Assembly (NCBI GenBank): GCA_007845485.1
Contig: SDRW01000001.1
Location: 306,510 to 370,509, forward strand
From: TM7 phylum sp. oral taxon 348
GTDB lineage: Bacteria; Patescibacteriota; Saccharimonadia; Saccharimonadales; Saccharimonadaceae
Reading direction: 5' to 3'
Length of the DNA: 64,000 nt
The stretch's first letter is position 1; the number at the start of each line of letters is the position of its first letter. The position numbers were made by a program, and so were the translations under genes. The notes under the pieces are model-generated. The model was not told the origin of the DNA. It ran no database searches and worked only from the letters and a program-made list of their open reading frames with translations. Positions 15,734 to 24,262 of the stretch are shown piece after piece.

Positions 15734-17827
15734 CTATCTTTTATTATTTTTTTCAGTAATAAGCTTATTAATCGCGGATATTAGTTTTTGTGCTTGTTTA
15801 GGATCTTTATTATCAGATATATAAGCCACAGTAAAACGGGTTTTATTATTTAAAATAACCTGCTCTACATATCCTGAGTCGCTTACGCCCACAGCTGAAT
15901 AAGCACCGCCGCCCACTCGTATCATACCATCACGATATTTATTATTGCGCATAGCGCTCTCAATAGAACCAGCTCTTTGTTTTAATCCAAGTTGGTTAGA
16001 TGTTAATTTTTGTATAAATAATGACATATCATGAGCAGTAGTTTTTGACCCTTCACCAGTCAATACAGTATCGGTTAATCCGATTGATTTTAGTCTTGCA
16101 TTTGCGGCATCGTAACCAATCTTAGATAAAAGACCATTAATACAGTCTTTGTTTTGTTCAGTAATGGCTTCCGTTATGCAATCGCTAATTGAAGAATTGC
16201 CCGACACTTTATCTGTTGGCTGTAATGACTTATCTTCGATACCGGCCAGCGCTAAATATGCAAGATACAGACCCTCAAAGCCAAGTGAAGGTAGTTGTAA
16301 TTTATCATTGACAGAAATTGGTGCAGAACCTTTTCTATCTTCACGGAAAACTATACCTATTTGACCAGGATTATCATTAGAAAAATGCTCTATTAACGCT
16401 TTAAGTCCTGTGTCATTAGGTGAATATGAACGATTATATCGTACCTCAGGACCAACGTTTTTTGTACTAACAATAATCTCACTACCTTCTCCCGCCAAGA
16501 TTTTATCTATACTAGCAATAGTTGCATCAATATCAATCAAAACACCTGAAGCACCGTTAACCTGTGATATTAATGTAAAATCCTTAGTTGTAACAGTTGT
16601 TACACCAGGTTTTTTCTCAACCCTACTAGCTACATTACTTTGTAGATATCTATTAAGCCTATCCTTCTCAACTTCAGCCTTTAAGGAAGATTCACCCTTT
16701 TCGCCTTCCTTCGGCACAATAGCCTTAAATACCAGCCAGCCTTTTATTGTATTGCCAGAAACTTTAGTGACATTATCACCAGCTTTTATAGTAAATTCGC
16801 GAGACAAAATATTATTAAGTTTATCAGCCAAAGCTTTAGCTTTATCATCCGAAATATCCGCAGTAACTTCTTCTATATCTGAACGTACTGTAATTTTTCC
16901 ATTATTACCAATTCTAGCCTTTTGCACCTCGGCAGCAAAATTAGTAGCATTACAAGTCCCGCCAGATACGGCTTTAACAACAACAAACTGGTTATCCTCA
17001 AGTTTAAGAGATGCGTTTTTAGGTTGAATTTTACAATCCGCGCCAAGCTCTTTTAAAGTATATTTATCGAGCGTAGATTTATCGTATTTATATATAGGTC
17101 CATCAATTTTAGATAAGTTTGCAGCCCACCAAAGCGACGTAGGAATAAGTCTCAACCAAAGCGGATATCCAGCATTTTTTAGACGATCATTATTGTCAAC
17201 AATAATTCCAACTTCTTTAGCTGGCGATACCTTGTAAGCGGAAGTAGAGCTACCGAAATAAATTTCAACTGGAACCTTACTATATTCACTATTTAGTTTT
17301 TCAATAATTTCAGCTCGACTAGATTGGCTGGCTTTAATTCCATCAATTGAAACTCCAGGCGGTAAAGCATCGACAGGGTAAGCCATTTGATAGACAATAT
17401 CGCCCGCAATAACTAGTATAAATATTCCAATTACTGGTGCCCACCAATTTCTCTTAAACCAATCTACAATTCTAATTGGTAGCGGTAATTTATCGTAACG
17501 TTTAGCTCTTGGTGGCGGTACGGGAACACGGCTACCACTACTTAGCGAAGTAGACGCTGGTGGTAACGGTGAATAATTAGACTGGAATCCAGGCGCAGAC
17601 TGTTGATATGGATATGGAGCAGATTGATTCTGGGGCGGATAACCTGACTGCTGGGGCGGATAATAAGGTTGCGTGTAGTTATCCTGCGGCATGCTAAATT
17701 GCCCAGAACTATCGCCACTACTAAAGCCAGACTCAGAATAAACTGGTGGTTGAGGTGGATAGCCTCCTTGTGAAGGCTGATTATCTGGCTGGTTTTGTGG
17801 AGGATATGGCGAGTTATTTGGATACAT
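15734..17827 (-). CDS. membrane-anchored beta-lactamase-like pseudoenzyme
   Basis: A 697-residue surface protein. Residues 1-110 are a cytoplasmic Pro/Gln/Tyr-rich tail with repeated YPPQ units, followed by a basic stretch and a membrane helix at about 132-150 (WWAPVIGIFILVIAGDIVYQ). The extracytoplasmic part has a PG_binding_4/VanW-associated-like region (PPGVSIDGIKASQ) and a C-terminal class A beta-lactamase-like fold (about 450-690). The fold helices are recognisable, but the SxxK motif is replaced (PSLGFEGLYLAY), the SDN loop reads EQNK and no KTG is seen. It is probably a non-catalytic peptidoglycan-binding or scaffolding protein. It follows the LexA-like gene at a distance of 35 nt. Confidence 0.8.
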   Translation of the reverse strand: MYPNNSPYPPQNQPDNQPSQGGYPPQPPVYSESGFSSGDSSGQFSMPQDNYTQPYYPPQQSGYPPQNQSAPYPYQQSAPGFQSNYSPLPPASTSLSSGSRVPVPPPRAKRYDKLPLPIRIVDWFKRNWWAPVIGIFILVIAGDIVYQMAYPVDALPPGVSIDGIKASQSSRAEIIEKLNSEYSKVPVEIYFGSSTSAYKVSPAKEVGIIVDNNDRLKNAGYPLWLRLIPTSLWWAANLSKIDGPIYKYDKSTLDKYTLKELGADCKIQPKNASLKLEDNQFVVVKAVSGGTCNATNFAAEVQKARIGNNGKITVRSDIEEVTADISDDKAKALADKLNNILSREFTIKAGDNVTKVSGNTIKGWLVFKAIVPKEGEKGESSLKAEVEKDRLNRYLQSNVASRVEKKPGVTTVTTKDFTLISQVNGASGVLIDIDATIASIDKILAGEGSEIIVSTKNVGPEVRYNRSYSPNDTGLKALIEHFSNDNPGQIGIVFREDRKGSAPISVNDKLQLPSLGFEGLYLAYLALAGIEDKSLQPTDKVSGNSSISDCITEAITEQNKDCINGLLSKIGYDAANARLKSIGLTDTVLTGEGSKTTAHDMSLFIQKLTSNQLGLKQRAGSIESAMRNNKYRDGMIRVGGGAYSAVGVSDSGYVEQVILNNKTRFTVAYISDNKDPKQAQKLISAINKLITEKNNKR

Positions 17828-17862
17828 AACAATTATGCTTATAATAACAAAAAATACGAATA

Positions 17863-18222
17863 TTATTCAAGACTAAGTAGTTTTGATACACGCTCAATAG
17901 CAGCTAAATCCTGCTTTGCCTCACTAGTATTAACACTTTGAAGATGTTTACATTTACTTGCCAAAATTCGCTTTAACCATTTTTTATGTTTATCTAGCTC
18001 CGATGAAACAGATACAATTTCCAGCATTCTAATTCCACTTTTGCCTTTTTTAATATAGCCACGTTCAATTAAATTATCGATATGATTAGCCACTGTTGAG
18101 ACCGATTTATATCCCATAGCTTTCATTATTTCGCGGTAACTGGGTGAAAAGTTATTCTGTTTTATGAAAGTTTCTATATAACTAAGTAATTCACGTTGCT
18201 TCTTTGTTGTTTTTTCACGCAT
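17863..18222 (-). CDS. LexA-type DNA-binding protein without protease domain
   Basis: The 119-residue protein begins with a LexA-like winged helix: LLSYIETFIKQNNFSPSYREIMKAMGYKSVSTVANHIDNLIERGYIKK is the usual order of helices and wing, given here only as landmarks around residues 12-60. Instead of the S24 autoprotease it has about 50 residues of Lys-rich helix, so it cannot self-cleave like LexA. The start overlaps the stop of the upstream ligase gene (ATGCGTGA, 8 nt). It is likely a local transcription factor for its operon, which includes the ligase-like and beta-lactamase-like genes. Operator sites are not identified. Confidence 0.8.
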   Translation of the reverse strand: MREKTTKKQRELLSYIETFIKQNNFSPSYREIMKAMGYKSVSTVANHIDNLIERGYIKKGKSGIRMLEIVSVSSELDKHKKWLKRILASKCKHLQSVNTSEAKQDLAAIERVSKLLSLE

Positions 18223-19531
18223 TTGCTAGTTCCTTTTTGTTATTTTTCTTTTTATTTGTAGCGATAGTTAAACCAGCAAGACTCCACCAGATTATGCCAA
18301 TTGTATCATCTGCCCAAACTGGTAAAAACATACCGATTATAGCCATACCAATCCCAGAAGCCAAGACACCAATACTTAGATTGTCTCGGTGAGAATATAA
18401 TTTCCAAAGCACTATACCAAAACCCATCATCTGCAAAACCAAACCAATAACACCAGTTTCAATTGCCATATAAATATATTGATTTTCAATAATTTTTGGA
18501 CTGCCAGATAGTAATGAAGGCGAGCCAACACTACCCAAACCAAAACCAAATGGATGATTTACGACTGTACTTACACCATCATTCATTGATTGCATATGTC
18601 CATGATTTGATTTTATTACACTTGAGCTTTCAGGGTTATTATGGAAAATTACGTTTTGTACAAAACTACTTTGTGAATTTAAACCAATTAGTGTAATTAA
18701 TATTACAGTCATGATTGGCACTATTAATAATAGGCGATGATTTATTGTGCCGTTTTTAGCTTGATAAATAAGCGGAATTATAATAATTGATACAAGCATC
18801 GCTAGCCAAGCGCCACGCGAATAACTAAACCAGAGCGCCACAAGAGCGCCGCATAAAACTATAATGCCTAAAATTAAGCAGGGTTTGCTGATTTTTTGAT
18901 ATCTCCGCCAAAATACAACCATTAAATTAATAGCAATTACCGCAAAAGCTCCTAGTGGATTTGGACCGCGCAAAGTACTATTAATTCTAACAAAATTATT
19001 ATTTTGATCTACTGTTAAATAAGGTTTAATTGTAAGATCGGAATAGCCAAGCGATTTAAGTATGTCTTTTGGTAAAATTGTAGCTTGCAACAAAGCAATA
19101 ATACAAACCAAAGCAATACCCGCGCCAATGGATTTTAATAATATTTTTTTAGCAGGTGGATATATTTTAACTAAAATATAACAAACTATAAAAGCTAAAT
19201 AAATTCTTAGATTTATAATCAGTGCCGCAACCTCAGATAACTGATTATTTGGCAATATAGCCAATAAAAATACATTTAAAGCCGCAACCGCCAAACAAAC
19301 CCAAATTAATTTATCAGTATATAATTCGTATTGAAGCTGCTTTTGCCAAATTATAAAAATCAAAATAATTGCCGCTACACCAAAGAGTATTTCCTTCCAA
19401 GATTTTATAATCAAAGAAAAAGATGAAAACGACGTATCAGCAAAAACGGCTATAGGCGCCTGAAAACAAACACCAAACAAAGCAAGAGCAACAAGTCCTG
19501 TTGTTAATTTACTAAGCCTATTTAATTGCAT
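18215..19531 (-). CDS. O-antigen ligase/polymerase-like membrane protein
   Basis: A 438-residue protein with about eleven to twelve hydrophobic helices and a large extracytoplasmic loop (about residues 275-340) is the layout of the WaaL/Wzy O-antigen ligase-polymerase family. Family-like features are RGPNPLGAFAVIAIN, the ALWFSYSRGAWLAML segment and HPFGFGLGSVGSPSL in the loop. Such proteins link or polymerise lipid-carried glycan outside the membrane. The ATG at 19531 follows an extended -10 by only 7 nt, consistent with leaderless translation. It heads an operon with the LexA-like gene. Which glycan it handles is unknown; the large glycan region lies 11 kb away. Confidence 0.82.
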   Translation of the reverse strand: MQLNRLSKLTTGLVALALFGVCFQAPIAVFADTSFSSFSLIIKSWKEILFGVAAIILIFIIWQKQLQYELYTDKLIWVCLAVAALNVFLLAILPNNQLSEVAALIINLRIYLAFIVCYILVKIYPPAKKILLKSIGAGIALVCIIALLQATILPKDILKSLGYSDLTIKPYLTVDQNNNFVRINSTLRGPNPLGAFAVIAINLMVVFWRRYQKISKPCLILGIIVLCGALVALWFSYSRGAWLAMLVSIIIIPLIYQAKNGTINHRLLLIVPIMTVILITLIGLNSQSSFVQNVIFHNNPESSSVIKSNHGHMQSMNDGVSTVVNHPFGFGLGSVGSPSLLSGSPKIIENQYIYMAIETGVIGLVLQMMGFGIVLWKLYSHRDNLSIGVLASGIGMAIIGMFLPVWADDTIGIIWWSLAGLTIATNKKKNNKKELANA

Positions 19532-19538
19532 AAAATTT

Positions 19539-19547
19539 ATTATAGCA
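19539..19547 (-). promoter_or_regulatory. extended -10 box of the ligase-like gene
   Basis: TGCTATAAT ends 7 nt before the ATG at 19531, placing the transcription start at the start codon. No ribosome site fits. Confidence 0.6.
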
Positions 19548-19588
19548 CTTGTTTAATTCTATAATTATATCTTAATAAAACCAATTGA

Positions 19589-20260
19589 TTAACAATATTT
19601 GATTATTTCATTAATATCTCGGCGGGTTTGCGAGTGCGGTTCTTTATTGCCGTAGCCCAGAGCCAGCATTACCACTGGCAGATCTTTCTCGCGGTCAATT
19701 AACTTAAGTTCTTCCAATATTTCCGCAAGTTTATCAATCGAGAATCCTTCCATGGCGCACGAATCAATCCCCCGCTCGGCGGCTGTCATCATGGCAAATC
19801 CCAGAGCAATGTATGCTTGGCGCGCCGCCCACTGATGCAACTTCTCATTATCGCCAAAAATCTTAAAATCAGTCTTCGCCCATTTTTTCCAAAACGTTTT
19901 ATAGCCAGTTCTGACAACAGCGTTCATATATGCAACATCACGCAACATATGATCGATATGACCGTCTTTTCGCGTCAATTCTTCGCCAGTTTTGGCAGTA
20001 AAAATTAGCAGATGGCTAGCGGTGAATCTAGCGGCGTTAACGCCAGCGGCTTTTTCAAGTTTCTTGCGGAAATCAGTGTCTTGCGCCACGATGACGTTAA
20101 ATGGCTCAAAACCGTACGATGTCGGCGTCAGGCGAATTGCCTCCAGGATTAGTTTAATATCCTCTTCGTTAATTTTCTTTGACACATCAAAACTTTTCAT
20201 TGCCCGCCGAAATTTCAGCGCCGACTCAATGTCTTTTATTGCAATGTTTGGTTTAGCCAT
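19589..20260 (-). CDS. nitroreductase-family oxidoreductase
   Basis: The 223-residue product has the nitroreductase fold signature: an N-terminal RRAMKSFDVSKKINEEDI segment that binds flavin phosphate, LTPTSYGFEPFNVIVAQD, and the C-terminal GIDSCAMEGFSIDKLAEIL with a VMLALGYGNKE end. Such FMN enzymes reduce nitro groups or quinones with NAD(P)H. Length fits the family. It sits 20 nt after the stop of the helicase gene, on the same strand, and may be read from that transcript. The physiological substrate cannot be told from sequence. Confidence 0.88.
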   Translation of the reverse strand: MAKPNIAIKDIESALKFRRAMKSFDVSKKINEEDIKLILEAIRLTPTSYGFEPFNVIVAQDTDFRKKLEKAAGVNAARFTASHLLIFTAKTGEELTRKDGHIDHMLRDVAYMNAVVRTGYKTFWKKWAKTDFKIFGDNEKLHQWAARQAYIALGFAMMTAAERGIDSCAMEGFSIDKLAEILEELKLIDREKDLPVVMLALGYGNKEPHSQTRRDINEIIKYC

Positions 20261-20280
20261 AATCCCTCCATTCGTTCTTA

Positions 20281-23025
20281 TTATATATAATTTTTGACAT
20301 CCAAATCTTTATCCAGGTCTAATGTTTGCTTGCAATCGGGGTAATTCGTGCAGCCCAGGAATTCACCATACCTGCCGCTCCGCCGCACCAAAAAGCCGCT
20401 TTGGCAAGCTGGACACAATATCGGCTTGCTGAGAATTTCGATATTGTTATACGATTGATTGCAATTTGGGTAATGCGAACAGCCAACAAAATTTTTGCCC
20501 ATCTGGCTGTTTTTACGAATTACTAGCCTGCCAGTTTTGCACCACGGACAATTAACCAAATCTGCTTCGCCGTACCGCCCTTGAATCAGATAATTAGAAT
20601 ATTGCTTAATCTCCTTGGCAAATAACGATTCATTTTCTGACACCATAAGATACACCTTATTCTTCGTCCTAGTAAGCGCCACGTAAAACAAGCGCCGCTC
20701 CTCGGCAAAACGGCAGGCTTCCGGCGTACTCAAAAGCAGCGATATTATCGGATCATCGGTTAGCTTATTTGGGAAACCATACAAATCATTTTTCAAATTC
20801 AAAACGATCACATTGTCCGCTTCCAACCCCTTTGATTTATGCGCAGTAATAAATGTAATATTAACACCTTCAAGCCCAGCTATACTTAATTCGCCAGTAA
20901 CCTCGTTATATTTTTTCACTTCTTTTCTGAGCTGGTTTTTGATAACTTTTCCCTTGTCATCCCTCAGACAAATCACATAATCCAAATCAAAGCTATGCCG
21001 CCCCAATAGTAAAATCCGTTTGTCCTTGCCGTAGTTACAGGTAATTTGGCGAATCTGATCGACCAGCACCGCAAAAGCATCATTCTGATTGTACAGCACA
21101 AATTCCACTGGGCAATCCAGTTCTTTGGTAGACTTGGGATTTTTAGCCAGCTGCTGCGGATTTTGCTGGATGAATTTGGCGGAAATATCGATCAGCTGCT
21201 GCGAGTTGCGGTAAGTCCTTTCAATGAATAACTTTTCATGCTCGCCAACAAACTTGCCAAAATCACTGAACAGCGAAATATCGCTGCCCGTAAACCGATA
21301 AATTGATTGCCAGTCATCACCGACGCAAACCAACCGCGCGCCCGATTGCTGGCGAATTTCAGTAATCAACTTAAACCTAGCCGCCGAAATATCCTGATAT
21401 TCATCAATGATGATATAGTCATACGCTTTGGCGGCGCCCTTTTGCTGCACCAAATTAGCAGCTTGATTAATCATGTCGTTAAAATCAATCTCACCGCGCG
21501 CTGATAAAACAGCGTTATACTTCTCTATAATCGGCAGCGCAAAATCTAAAAACAGCTGCTGGCGAACGTTCATAAATTGGTCGTCGGTTCCGCTGTCTTC
21601 CATAAATTTTCGCAAACCATCAGCAGCCAGTCCCCGCGATTTACTTAAATTGATAAAACTAGTAATTAAGCTAATAATCTCCGCGCCAAATGACGAATCC
21701 TGCTTGATAATTTTATGATAAATCTCCCGCTCGCTCAGCGGCTGAAAAACAACGCCCGATTTCTCCAGCATTTCCCGCAGTTTATCCAGCAAAATATTAT
21801 CGCGATTATACCACGAATACATCTCTAAAAGTTTGGTTCGATACAGATGGTGCTTGGCGCGTTTTTTATGCATGTTTTTTATATACTGCTTTTCCTGAAA
21901 CTCCGATAGCCATTTGGCACGCCCATGCTTATCAATACCGAAATGCTCCAACCAAATATCATAATCCGTCAGATAAAAATCCGGCCGATACATATGATCG
22001 CCGTGCGAATACGGTTTTTCATATTCATAATTCACGCCGTTTAAGAATAAGAAATTAGCAATCATCAACTCCTCGACGCTTTTAATGCGCTCGCCAGAAA
22101 ATATATCAAGTTTGTTTTTACTAATCCGCTGGCTACCGGAAGTATTGGCGTAATATTTCGACTTTAACGTTTCAAAATCTATGCCGTTTTTAACATCAAG
22201 CTTCTCGCCAAGCGAATCAAACGCGTCATTTTCCTCGGGAATGTTCAAGTAGCAAGCCATAAATTGCACAAATGATTTAAGCGCAGAATCATGATGTAAA
22301 ATATCATTTTTCAAAAATTGCTTGATAGTTTGGTGTAGCAAATTCTCGTTAGCGACGGCCGGCGGCTTTTTCTGAAAATGCTTAATATAATCATAACCCA
22401 GCTTATGAAAAGTCGTCGCTTGCGTTTTCAAACGCAAATTGCGCAGCCGCTCGTTCAGCTCTTCGACAGTTTTGCGAGTAAAAGACAGTAGAAGGATTTT
22501 TTCTGGATCAATATTCTTTTTCTCAATCAGATATTTGACTTTTCCTAAAATCGTCAGCGTCTTCCCAGAGCCAGCTCCAGCGATAATTAAATTAGAATAT
22601 TCATCGGTAATAATCGCTTGCTGCTGCTGATCGTCCAGTGATTTTCCCTCGATATTATCAAAGAAACCACGGTTTAGCTGTTTTTGCGCAGCGACGTATC
22701 CCCGGTTATAGTTTTTAATAAACTCAGCGAAGTTCTCATACGTATCGTTAAAGCGGCGAACGCGCGGCTGTTTTTTATAAAATTTAGACTTGCCCCGGAA
22801 AAAATCGCTGGTCTTCTCGTATTTTTTCAGAATTTCATCGCGTTTTTTCCAAGTTATGTAATCATCAAAGCCGTCGGTTTGCGCCAAAAACTCATCAATA
22901 TTTTGCAAGTGTTTGAGGAATTTTGGATTATGATATTTTTCGGCTTCTCGTAATTTATGAACGCGGAAAATTTTAAAAGTAATAAAAATAGCAGTAATAA
23001 ATAAGAGCGCCATTACCCCGGCCAT
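20281..23025 (-). CDS. UvrD/helicase IV-type superfamily 1 helicase with zinc ribbons
   Basis: A 914-residue SF1 helicase with an N-terminal hydrophobic helix (about 3-18), Walker A AGAGSGKT near 145, helicase motif II DEYQD near 538, VGDDWQSIYRFTG (motif III), and a C-terminal motif VI region VALTRTKNKVYL. An insert with YRPDFYLTDYDIWLEHFG looks like a nuclease-like element as in helicase IV relatives. The last 90 residues contain two topoisomerase-type zinc ribbons (CPWC...C...C and CPAC...CTNYPDC). It likely unwinds DNA in repair. The ATG at 23025 overlaps the AlkD stop (TGATG). The N-terminal helix is unusual for a helicase and suggests membrane association. Confidence 0.9.
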   Translation of the reverse strand: MAGVMALLFITAIFITFKIFRVHKLREAEKYHNPKFLKHLQNIDEFLAQTDGFDDYITWKKRDEILKKYEKTSDFFRGKSKFYKKQPRVRRFNDTYENFAEFIKNYNRGYVAAQKQLNRGFFDNIEGKSLDDQQQQAIITDEYSNLIIAGAGSGKTLTILGKVKYLIEKKNIDPEKILLLSFTRKTVEELNERLRNLRLKTQATTFHKLGYDYIKHFQKKPPAVANENLLHQTIKQFLKNDILHHDSALKSFVQFMACYLNIPEENDAFDSLGEKLDVKNGIDFETLKSKYYANTSGSQRISKNKLDIFSGERIKSVEELMIANFLFLNGVNYEYEKPYSHGDHMYRPDFYLTDYDIWLEHFGIDKHGRAKWLSEFQEKQYIKNMHKKRAKHHLYRTKLLEMYSWYNRDNILLDKLREMLEKSGVVFQPLSEREIYHKIIKQDSSFGAEIISLITSFINLSKSRGLAADGLRKFMEDSGTDDQFMNVRQQLFLDFALPIIEKYNAVLSARGEIDFNDMINQAANLVQQKGAAKAYDYIIIDEYQDISAARFKLITEIRQQSGARLVCVGDDWQSIYRFTGSDISLFSDFGKFVGEHEKLFIERTYRNSQQLIDISAKFIQQNPQQLAKNPKSTKELDCPVEFVLYNQNDAFAVLVDQIRQITCNYGKDKRILLLGRHSFDLDYVICLRDDKGKVIKNQLRKEVKKYNEVTGELSIAGLEGVNITFITAHKSKGLEADNVIVLNLKNDLYGFPNKLTDDPIISLLLSTPEACRFAEERRLFYVALTRTKNKVYLMVSENESLFAKEIKQYSNYLIQGRYGEADLVNCPWCKTGRLVIRKNSQMGKNFVGCSHYPNCNQSYNNIEILSKPILCPACQSGFLVRRSGRYGEFLGCTNYPDCKQTLDLDKDLDVKNYI

Positions 23026-23723
23026 CAACCACTCGCTCGCTTGTTTTTTATTATAATCTGTTGCTGCCTAGGCGTGAATCGCCGCGATTCGCGCATTTTT
23101 TGATAGGCTTTGTTGCGCGTCCACGCGTCAATTTGCCTATTTTCCAGTTCAGCCAGCGTTTTTTCAAAAAAATTCACTGCCGCCGTGGCATACAGCCAGG
23201 CCAGCGCCATTTTGACATAGTATCCGTCGCTTGTAACTTTTCGCAGCGCGGCAAAAACTTGATCAATATGTGCTTCATCCAAGAAATTAGTCATCAAAGA
23301 AACCACGCCATAGCGCACCGTGAACTCAGCTTCACTCTGTAAGCATCCCAGCACAAAATCCCACCACGCTTCGCTAGCAAAACGCCGCTTTTTCTCGACA
23401 AATACATCAATGTGCGCCCACGAATCAACGTGCGGCAGGTATTGCTTAGTTAGGTCAATCGCCGTTTGATCATCAAGCCGAGCGTGCGTGATCAGCAGCC
23501 CGCACAGCAGCACGTAGTCAAATGATTCATTTTGTGCCGTTAATAATTCGCTAATTTCCACCGCACCCATGTCGGGCGCCAACCTCCTCGCCAGTCGCCG
23601 CAAATCCGGTACACGCACGCCGATGACAGGCATCTTGGTATTAACAATGCGCCGATTAAAGGCAGCATAGAATTCGTTACCCTCGGCAAGCTTTACTATC
23701 TTAAACGAGACATCACAAGTCAT
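23025..23723 (-). CDS. AlkD-like DNA alkylation repair protein
   Basis: The 232-residue protein has the HEAT-like repeats of the DNA alkylation repair (AlkD) family: MPVIGVRVPDLRRLARRL near the start, HVDSWAHIDVF, EAWWDFVLGCLQSE and VRYGVVSLMTNFLDEAHID, and the C-terminal YYVKMALAWLYATAAV. AlkD removes bulky or cationic alkylated bases without base flipping. The conserved DSW and the RYG segment are present, and length is normal. Its stop overlaps the helicase start, so the two repair genes are coupled. The gene begins 6 nt after a TATACT box, implying a leaderless mRNA. Confidence 0.87.
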   Translation of the reverse strand: MTCDVSFKIVKLAEGNEFYAAFNRRIVNTKMPVIGVRVPDLRRLARRLAPDMGAVEISELLTAQNESFDYVLLCGLLITHARLDDQTAIDLTKQYLPHVDSWAHIDVFVEKKRRFASEAWWDFVLGCLQSEAEFTVRYGVVSLMTNFLDEAHIDQVFAALRKVTSDGYYVKMALAWLYATAAVNFFEKTLAELENRQIDAWTRNKAYQKMRESRRFTPRQQQIIIKNKRASG

Positions 23724-23729
23724 ATTATG

Positions 23730-23735
23730 AGTATA
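23730..23735 (-). promoter_or_regulatory. -10 box of the alkD-helicase operon
   Basis: TATACT lies 6 nt before the ATG at 23723 on the minus strand. A leaderless start is expected. Confidence 0.5.
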
Positions 23736-24026
23736 GCGTACATTATTTAAATTAAAGATAGCTACTACCTTATAAAATAATACAGAAACTCACGCTGATC
23801 TATTTAAATGGTCGTAGTGATTGTAAAATTATCAGCGAGTTGTCTATTAACAATCCAACTTGTATTATTAAGCAACCAGACCAGTGATTTGTTTATCAAA
23901 TAATATCAAATTACGAAAATCAAGTTATATTTAATATATTTTATGATAGTTGCCTAAATTAGTATAATCTACGTTAGATCTGACTTTTAATTAATTTCCC
24001 TTATATAATATATGAGAGGAGAGAAT
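23736..24026. other. AT-rich spacer upstream of the CRISPR array
   Basis: This 291-bp gap has no open frame with coding character. It contains a CRISPR-repeat-like element at 23946-23970 and a purine-rich ribosome site just before the small gene at 24027. It is the natural place for promoters of both flanking genes and for an array leader. Confidence 0.5.
23946..23970 (+). repeat. degenerate, shortened CRISPR-repeat-like element with -10 box
   Basis: The element reads TGATAGTTGCCTAA followed by ATTAGTATAAT. It matches the first part of the CRISPR repeat at 12 of 14 positions and most of its last 11 bases, with about 9 internal bases missing. It ends in TATAAT and could drive transcription of the small gene at 24027 and into the array. 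Confidence 0.4.
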
Positions 24027-24239
24027 ATGAATATTAAAGATATTTTACTCAAACCAGTTAGTGAGTTGACTATGGATGAACAGGAACAGGCTGCCAAGTT
24101 TCTTAAGGGTGCGTACCAAGACTTACTTGAAATGGTAGATGGACGTACCAAAAACGAGAAAGACAAGGCTATTGAAGCTTTAAGTTTTGAACAGAAAATT
24201 GACTTAGTTATAGAGTATCGTAATGGACGAGATAATTAA
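24027..24239 (+). CDS. small protein next to the CRISPR array, 70 aa
   Basis: The frame MNIKDILLKPVSELTMDEQ... encodes a charged, helical 70-residue protein with many Glu, Lys and Asp and an EYRNGRD end. The start at 24027 is preferred because GAGGAGAG sits at the right distance; a second ATG 15 nt upstream would place the ribosome site inside the gene. It ends 23 nt before the first repeat and reads in the same direction as the array, so it lies where a leader would be. I do not recognise it. It could regulate or assist the CRISPR system, or be unrelated. Confidence 0.6.
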   Translation: MNIKDILLKPVSELTMDEQEQAAKFLKGAYQDLLEMVDGRTKNEKDKAIEALSFEQKIDLVIEYRNGRDN

Positions 24240-24262
24240 TCTAAAATAAAGACTCTCAGTGT

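Noticed and set aside
17542..17832. A 96-residue frame over the 5' end of the beta-lactamase-like gene.
   Set aside because: It is the shadow of the repetitive YPPQ coding region in another frame.
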